Shown piece after piece: positions 62,922 through 64,000 of a stretch of DNA of 64,000 nt. Each line of letters starts with the position of its first letter. Position 1 is the stretch's first letter. Below the pieces are notes generated by a model. That model worked only from the letters and a program-made list of their open reading frames with translations. It did not search any database and had not been told where the DNA came from. A program made the position numbers and the translations under genes. Source of the DNA: UBA6623 sp965217195 (GTDB lineage: Bacteria > Acidobacteriota > Terriglobia > Bryobacterales > UBA6623); NCBI GenBank assembly GCA_965217195.1, contig CBDCHL010000003.1, positions 1,240,001-1,304,000 on the forward strand. Reading direction: 5' to 3'.

Positions 62922-63956
62922 TCAGCGGCCGGTCGGACGTCGCGGCGGTGGGCAGCAACCCGACGGACAGAAGTCCGGCCGGGGACCAAGACTTCCCACG
63001 GCAAGCCGCTCGGAGCCCGGCCTCATCCTTTCGATCACCAGTTCGCGCACCATCTTGACGAACAAGGGATGCACCCCGACCGTTGACGCACGCACCATCT
63101 TGAAACCCAGCCGATTGCAAAGCTCGCGGGCTGCAGTGTCCAGGTCGTAAAGCACCTCCATGTGATCGGATACAAAGCCGATGGGCACGACAACAGCACC
63201 GGGCGCACCGCTACCGTGCACCTCACGAAGATGGTCGGTAATGTCGGGTTCCAACCAGGGTTGAGAAGGAGGCCCGCTGCGGCTCTGGTAAACCAGGCGC
63301 CAATCGCCGCGCCCCACGCCCTCGGCAACCAGCCGCGACGCCTCCTCAAGCTGCTCGACGTAGGGCGAGGTCGATGCCATGGACAGTGGGATGCTGTGGG
63401 CGGTAAATACCAGCTGGACCTCGGCTCGAATGGATTCCGGAAACTCATCGAGCGCGCCGGCCGTGTTTTCAATCATCGGGCGGATGTACCCGTGATGGTT
63501 GAAGAACGGGCGGATCTTGTCGACAACCGGCGCGCCGGGTCCGACCTCGGCGCGGGCTCGAGCAACGTCGTCGAGGTATTGCCGGCAACTTGAGTAAGAG
63601 CCATAAGCGGACGTCACAAAGCCCAACGCGCGCCGTATCCCGTCGTCGGCCATCCGCCGAAAGGTGTCCGCCAACGACGGATGCCAATTCCGGTTGCCCC
63701 AATAGACCGGAAGCTCCGGGCCGTTCGCGGCCAACTCCGCTTCCAGCGCTTTGATGAGCGCACGGTTCTGATCGTTGATCGGGCTCCGGCCTCCGAAATG
63801 ATGGTAGTGCTTAGCGACTTCCAGCATGCGTTCGCGCGGGACATTGCGACCGCGCAAGACGTTCTCGAGGAACGGCATCACGTCGTCAGGCCCTTCGGGG
63901 CCACCAAACGAGATGACAACGAGAGCGTCGTACGGCGTCGAATCATGTACATCCAT
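62922..63956 (-). CDS. hemH: Ferrochelatase
   Basis: About 344 residues from the ATG at 63956 (MDVHDSTPYDALVVISFGGPEGPDDVMPFLENVLRGRNVP). It inserts ferrous iron into a porphyrin at the end of haem synthesis. Family motifs are HYHHFGGRSPINDQNRALIKAL, YWGNRNWHP, the catalytic His in LVFTAHSIPLSM, and VYQSRSGPPSQPWLEPDI with VVVPIGFVSDHMEVLYDLD (active-site Glu). An internal Cys (SYSSCRQYLDD) and a C-terminal CPSGCC cluster suggest a [2Fe-2S] site as in actinobacterial and alpha-proteobacterial enzymes. The SSCRQY segment resembles actinobacterial coproporphyrin ferrochelatases. The frame stays open to 63995 near the window edge. Confidence 0.93.
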   Translation of the reverse strand: MDVHDSTPYDALVVISFGGPEGPDDVMPFLENVLRGRNVPRERMLEVAKHYHHFGGRSPINDQNRALIKALEAELAANGPELPVYWGNRNWHPSLADTFRRMADDGIRRALGFVTSAYGSYSSCRQYLDDVARARAEVGPGAPVVDKIRPFFNHHGYIRPMIENTAGALDEFPESIRAEVQLVFTAHSIPLSMASTSPYVEQLEEASRLVAEGVGRGDWRLVYQSRSGPPSQPWLEPDITDHLREVHGSGAPGAVVVPIGFVSDHMEVLYDLDTAARELCNRLGFKMVRASTVGVHPLFVKMVRELVIERMRPGSERLAVGSLGPRPDFCPSGCCPPPRRPTGR

Positions 63957-64000
63957 CAACGGTTCTTCCCAGTATGACTTCGGACACCATGCCACGGAAT

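Overview
This 64 kb window looks like chromosomal DNA from a GC-rich, free-living Gram-negative bacterium, most likely an acidobacterium; this placement is inferred from gene content alone. The clues are a CadC-type winged helix fused to a TolB-like propeller, a TonB-dependent receptor with an N-terminal carboxypeptidase-regulatory domain, and the PSD1/DUF1501 cytochrome pair, which is common in Planctomycetes but also found in acidobacteria of the Solibacter type. Short hairpin repeats are frequent between genes. I see no rRNA, tRNA, CRISPR array, prophage or recognisable defence island.

Layout. 0.2-6.2 kb: ECF sigma factor with its anti-sigma factor, a membrane GGDEF/EAL protein, an 81-bp tandem repeat and a winged-helix/propeller regulator. 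6.5-12.5 kb: a secreted zinc protease and a wrecked TonB-dependent receptor gene, which carries a complete group II intron in antisense orientation and also an internal deletion. 12.7-15 kb: a TetR regulator with a clear promoter and two operator palindromes, followed by a UbiB/ABC1 kinase. 15.1-19.2 kb: a RAYT relic, two half-size drug/metabolite transporters, an endonuclease/exonuclease/phosphatase-fold protein, a methyltransferase and PgeF. 19.2-26 kb: housekeeping genes (pyruvate kinase, HisG, a sulfite-oxidase-like enzyme with its cytochrome c, GroES/GroEL). 26-36.5 kb: glycosyltransferase, transport lipoprotein, zinc-ribbon protein, a repeat-rich stretch, a secreted serine protease, and a metal and anion transport block (MgtE-N/CBS protein, variant NRAMP, TSUP exporter).

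36.8-47.5 kb: DUF1501 and PSD1 proteins, then a repeat-dense region, an alpha/beta hydrolase gene broken by an IS630-type element, and a large secreted cytochrome-type protein. 47.6-51.2 kb: M48 peptidase and two YbjQ proteins on the minus strand, then rph-rdgB. 51.3-55.4 kb: a DinB lipoprotein, QueA, a PaaK-like ligase, a 47-residue membrane protein and a frameshifted methyltransferase. 55.5-64 kb: a PLP trans-sulfuration enzyme, a nucleotide-transporter-like/HEAT/cyclic-nucleotide-binding cluster that appears split by a frameshift, then AhcY and MetK side by side (the activated-methyl cycle), and ferrochelatase.

I did not find a convincing new multi-gene system. The most informative features are mobile-element traces whose edges can be set by restoring host reading frames, several hairpin repeat families, and four apparent frameshifts in otherwise conserved genes. 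These frameshifts may be real decay or sequencing/assembly error. The variant NRAMP next to an MgtE-N/CBS partner is the best functional lead.
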